Assembly (NCBI GenBank): GCA_900772685.1
Contig: CAAGRP010000095.1
Span: 1 to 7,951, forward strand
Direction of reading: 5' to 3'
Source of the DNA: Lachnospiraceae bacterium
GTDB taxonomy: Bacteria > Bacillota > Clostridia > Lachnospirales > Lachnospiraceae
Length of the DNA stretch: 7,951 nucleotides
The notes under the pieces are model-generated. The model was not told the origin of the DNA. It saw only the letters and a program-made list of their open reading frames with translations, and ran no database searches. Positions within the stretch are counted from its first letter, which is position 1. The number at the start of each line of letters is the position of its first letter. This document shows positions 5,317 through 7,951 of the stretch, piece by piece. The translations under genes were made by a program, and so were the position numbers.

Positions 5317-7254
5317 TTAAATATCCAGATTCTTAACATCCTTTGCGCGCTCTTCGATAAATTCTTTTCTCGGCTCTACCTTATCTCCCATAAGGGTCGT
5401 AAAGGTCAGATCTATCTCGGATGTTTCCTCTTCGTTCATCGTAACCTTAAGAAGTATCCTTCTCGCAGGATCCATTGTAGTCTCCCAAAGCTGCTCGGCA
5501 TCCATCTCACCGAGACCTTTATAACGCTGTATCTTGTTACTGTTATCACGGCCTACTTCATTTAATATCTTGTCAAGCTCATCGTCACTGTATGCATACC
5601 AGACCTTTTTATTCTTTTCAAGCTTATAAAGAGGCGGCTTTGCAAGATAGACATGCCCCTGTTTAATAAGTTCCGGCATAAATCTATACAGGAAGGTAAG
5701 CATAAGCGTAGCTATATGAGCCCCGTCAACGTCGGCATCGGTCATGATGATTATCTTGTCATATCTCAGCTTTGAAATATCGAAATTTTCGTGTATGCCG
5801 GTACCGAATGCAGTTATCATAGATCTTATTTCTGCATTTCCGTATATCCTGTCGAGCCTTGCTTTCTCGACATTTAATATCTTTCCTCTGAGAGGAAGTA
5901 TAGCCTGGGTTGCCCTGTTCCTTGCAGACTTTGCAGATCCGCCCGCGGAATCACCCTCAACTATGTAAATCTCACACTTTTTAGGATCCTTATCCGTACA
6001 ATCGGCAAGCTTGCCCGGAAGAGAAAGTCCGTCAAGTGCTGATTTTCTTATAGTAAGCTCCCTTGCCTTCCTTGCAGCCTCTCTTGCCCTTTGTGAAAGG
6101 ACTGATTTTTCTATTATTATCTTTGCTATAGAAGGGTTCTGTTCAAGGAAGATAGCAAGCTTTGAGCTTAAGATAGAATCAACAGCTGCTCTTGCCTCGC
6201 TGTTTCCGAGCTTCTGTTTTGTCTGCCCCTCAAACTGAGGCTCTTCTATCTTTACACTTACTATGGCAGTCATTCCCTCTCTTATATCTTCTCCCGTAAG
6301 ATTGGCTTCACTGTCCTTTAATATCTTGTTTTTTCTTCCGTAATCGTTAAATGTCTTTGTAATGGCATTTCTGAATCCGACTATATGTGTTCCTCCCTCG
6401 GGAGTATTTATATTATTAACAAATCCATAGCAGTTTTCGGTATAGGAATCATTATGCTGGAAAGCCACCTCGACCATTACGCCGTTCTGTTCGCCCTCAA
6501 AATAAACTATCTCATCATAAAGCGGAGTCTTACTCTTATTGAGATACTGAACAAATTCCTTTATTCCTCCCTCATAATGAAAGACTCTTTCCTTTTTTTC
6601 CTCGGTTCTAAGATCCCTCAAAGTAATCTTAAGCCCCTTGGTCAGAAATGCAGTCTCTCTAAGTCTTGTTTTTAATACATCAAAATCAAAAACAACCTCT
6701 TCAAAGATAGTATTATCAGGCTCGAATGTTACCTCGGTACCTGTAAAATCTTTATCGCACTCGCCTATTACAGAAAGAGGCTCTATCGTATTTCCTCTCT
6801 CATATCGCTGAAAATATACCTTTCCGTCACGGCAGATCTTGACCTCAAGCCAGTTTGAAAGGGCATTTACGACAGAAGCACCAACTCCGTGAAGTCCTCC
6901 GGATACCTTATATCCTCCGCCTCCGAATTTTCCGCCGGCATGGAGTATGGTAAATACAACCTCTACAGCAGGAAGTCCTGCTTTATGATTTATGTCAACC
7001 GGTATACCTCTTCCGTCATCCTTTACGGTTATGGTATTTCCCGGATTTATCGACACTTCTATATGTTTGCAGTATCCGGCAAGAGCCTCATCAACAGAGT
7101 TATCAACTATCTCATAAACAAGATGATGAAGTCCTCTTGAAGATGTACTTCCTATATACATACCCGGTCTTTTTCTTACAGCCTCAAGTCCTTCAAGGAT
7201 CTGAATCTGTTCAGCACCATATTCCTGCTCTACCTTTGTTTCCTCAGAATTCAT
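5317..7254 (-). CDS. gyrB: DNA gyrase subunit B
   Basis: This is the ATPase subunit of gyrase. At 645 aa it is the short Gram-positive form without the roughly 170-residue insert of proteobacteria. The GHKL ATPase domain shows EIVDNSVDEA (48-57, catalytic Glu48), DDGRGIP (79-85), GGLHGVGASVVNALS (119-133) and the transducer lysine in QTKQKLG (344-350). The Toprim domain has EGDSAGG (434-440) and DADVDGAHI (506-514), whose acidic residues bind the metal used for cleavage. QRYKGLGEM (576-584) and the terminal KNLDI are typical. Arg142, equivalent to the coumarin-contacting Arg136 of E. coli, is present. ATG 7254 follows a strong AGGAGGAA site 13 bp after the recF stop, indicating operon expression. 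The frame is intact and no resistance-type substitution is evident. Confidence 0.99.
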   Translation of the reverse strand: MNSEETKVEQEYGAEQIQILEGLEAVRKRPGMYIGSTSSRGLHHLVYEIVDNSVDEALAGYCKHIEVSINPGNTITVKDDGRGIPVDINHKAGLPAVEVVFTILHAGGKFGGGGYKVSGGLHGVGASVVNALSNWLEVKICRDGKVYFQRYERGNTIEPLSVIGECDKDFTGTEVTFEPDNTIFEEVVFDFDVLKTRLRETAFLTKGLKITLRDLRTEEKKERVFHYEGGIKEFVQYLNKSKTPLYDEIVYFEGEQNGVMVEVAFQHNDSYTENCYGFVNNINTPEGGTHIVGFRNAITKTFNDYGRKNKILKDSEANLTGEDIREGMTAIVSVKIEEPQFEGQTKQKLGNSEARAAVDSILSSKLAIFLEQNPSIAKIIIEKSVLSQRAREAARKARELTIRKSALDGLSLPGKLADCTDKDPKKCEIYIVEGDSAGGSAKSARNRATQAILPLRGKILNVEKARLDRIYGNAEIRSMITAFGTGIHENFDISKLRYDKIIIMTDADVDGAHIATLMLTFLYRFMPELIKQGHVYLAKPPLYKLEKNKKVWYAYSDDELDKILNEVGRDNSNKIQRYKGLGEMDAEQLWETTMDPARRILLKVTMNEEETSEIDLTFTTLMGDKVEPRKEFIEERAKDVKNLDI

Positions 7255-7267
7255 ATTTCCTCCTGAA

Positions 7268-7951
7268 TCATCTGCCTAAACTGACAGTTCCGCTCTTTAT
7301 ATAAAAAAGCTTATCTATCTTTATATTTCCTCTTACCAGATCGTCCAATCCGGTTCCGGTAAGTATAGTCTGCGTTTTCTTTATTTCACTTAAAAGACAT
7401 TCCTGTCTGTGTGAATCAAGCTCCGAAAATACATCATCAAGAAGCAGCACCGGATCATCACCCGATACCTTTTTTATCATCTTTATCTCAGAAAGCTTGA
7501 GTGATAATGCAGCCGAACGCTGCTGACCCTGCGAACCGAATTTTCTGATATTTATACCGTTTACCAGTATCGAAAAATCATCTCTGTGAGGCCCTATAGT
7601 TGTCTGCTGAAGAACAAGATCTCTTTGTCTTGCCATAAAAAATTCTTTCTCAAACTCGTCCTCATATATACTCGGTTCGTATTTTAAGATAATGTCCTCT
7701 GCATCCCCTGTTATGTTGTTGTGTATGGGCTGCATTATTCGAGTCATATCCTCCAGAAATTTTTTTCTTTCTCTGATTATCTTTTTGCCGCTTGTTATGA
7801 ATTGCTCATCCCAGACATCGAGTGTGGATTTTAAGACTTCATTTGTACTTATATCCTTTAAAAGTTTATTTCTCTGATTAAGTACTTTATTGTACTCGGT
7901 CAGATTTTTTAAATATAAAGGATCTACCCTGCACAGTTCTCTGTCTATAAA
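7268..7951 (-). CDS. recF: DNA replication and repair protein RecF, N-terminus cut by window edge
   Basis: RecF is an SMC/Rad50-like ATPase that works with RecO and RecR to load RecA at single-strand gaps of stalled forks. The visible 227 residues are the C-terminal part of a protein of about 360-370 aa. The frame runs open to the edge, so the first internal Met at 7747 is not the start. Seen in order: the FIDRELC segment followed by YNKVLNQRNKLL, a helical arm typical of RecF, then the hallmark IGPHRDDF (119-126 of the visible part), the ABC signature region FGSQGQQRSAAL (138-149) and Walker B VLLLDDVFSELD (168-179). Walker A lies outside the window. It ends in TGA 13 bp before gyrB, in the common dnaA-dnaN-recF-gyrB-gyrA order, so replication probably proceeds in the direction of these genes. 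Confidence 0.98.
   Translation of the reverse strand, partial: FIDRELCRVDPLYLKNLTEYNKVLNQRNKLLKDISTNEVLKSTLDVWDEQFITSGKKIIRERKKFLEDMTRIMQPIHNNITGDAEDIILKYEPSIYEDEFEKEFFMARQRDLVLQQTTIGPHRDDFSILVNGINIRKFGSQGQQRSAALSLKLSEIKMIKKVSGDDPVLLLDDVFSELDSHRQECLLSEIKKTQTILTGTGLDDLVRGNIKIDKLFYIKSGTVSLGR

Noticed and set aside
7255..7267. Absence of a remB-type small gene between recF and gyrB
   Set aside because: Bacillus subtilis has one there, but direct recF-gyrB adjacency is common elsewhere in bacteria, so this is ordinary variation.
7268..7747. A short 159-aa protein starting at the Met at 7747
   Set aside because: The same frame stays open to the window edge and upstream residues match RecF, so the Met is internal.

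Overview
The window reads as the origin-proximal housekeeping region of a low-GC Firmicute, most likely a Lachnospiraceae-type Clostridia. That guess rests on the recF-gyrB-gyrA order, the Gram-positive-length GyrB (645 aa, no proteobacterial insert), heavy AGA/AGG and ATA codon use, GGAGG ribosome binding sites, and a tRNA-Ser without an encoded CCA. No 16S or other species marker is present, so genus cannot be given. Every gene lies on the minus strand, so the biological order runs from high to low coordinates.

Right to left: recF (5' end off the window) is followed after 13 bp by gyrB and after another 12 bp by gyrA. They look like one operon for DNA repair and supercoiling control. Directly behind the gyrA stop, with no recognisable terminator, comes a near-consensus promoter, a palindrome over its predicted start site, and tRNA-Ser(GCU). 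A long bidirectional hairpin terminator follows, and its stem reuses the last bases of the tRNA. Two more perfect hairpins sit directly beyond it.

Next is a solitary gene, 1287-2306, with its own promoter. It encodes an ORF6N (phage-type DNA-binding) domain joined through a predicted coiled coil to a C-terminal half with an HxR-x4-D motif resembling the phospholipase D/HKD family. Its codon use is unlike gyrA, and a perfect 15-bp inverted repeat lies inside its coding sequence. A 13/14 copy of the tRNA-Ser 3' region lies beyond its far end. Together these suggest an acquired islet at the tRNA gene, although no integrase is visible.

At the left edge glyA (serine hydroxymethyltransferase, 3' end off the window) starts from a clear TTGAAT-17-TATAAT promoter.

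The core genes are ordinary. The interesting part is the roughly 1.5-kb stretch between tRNA-Ser and glyA.
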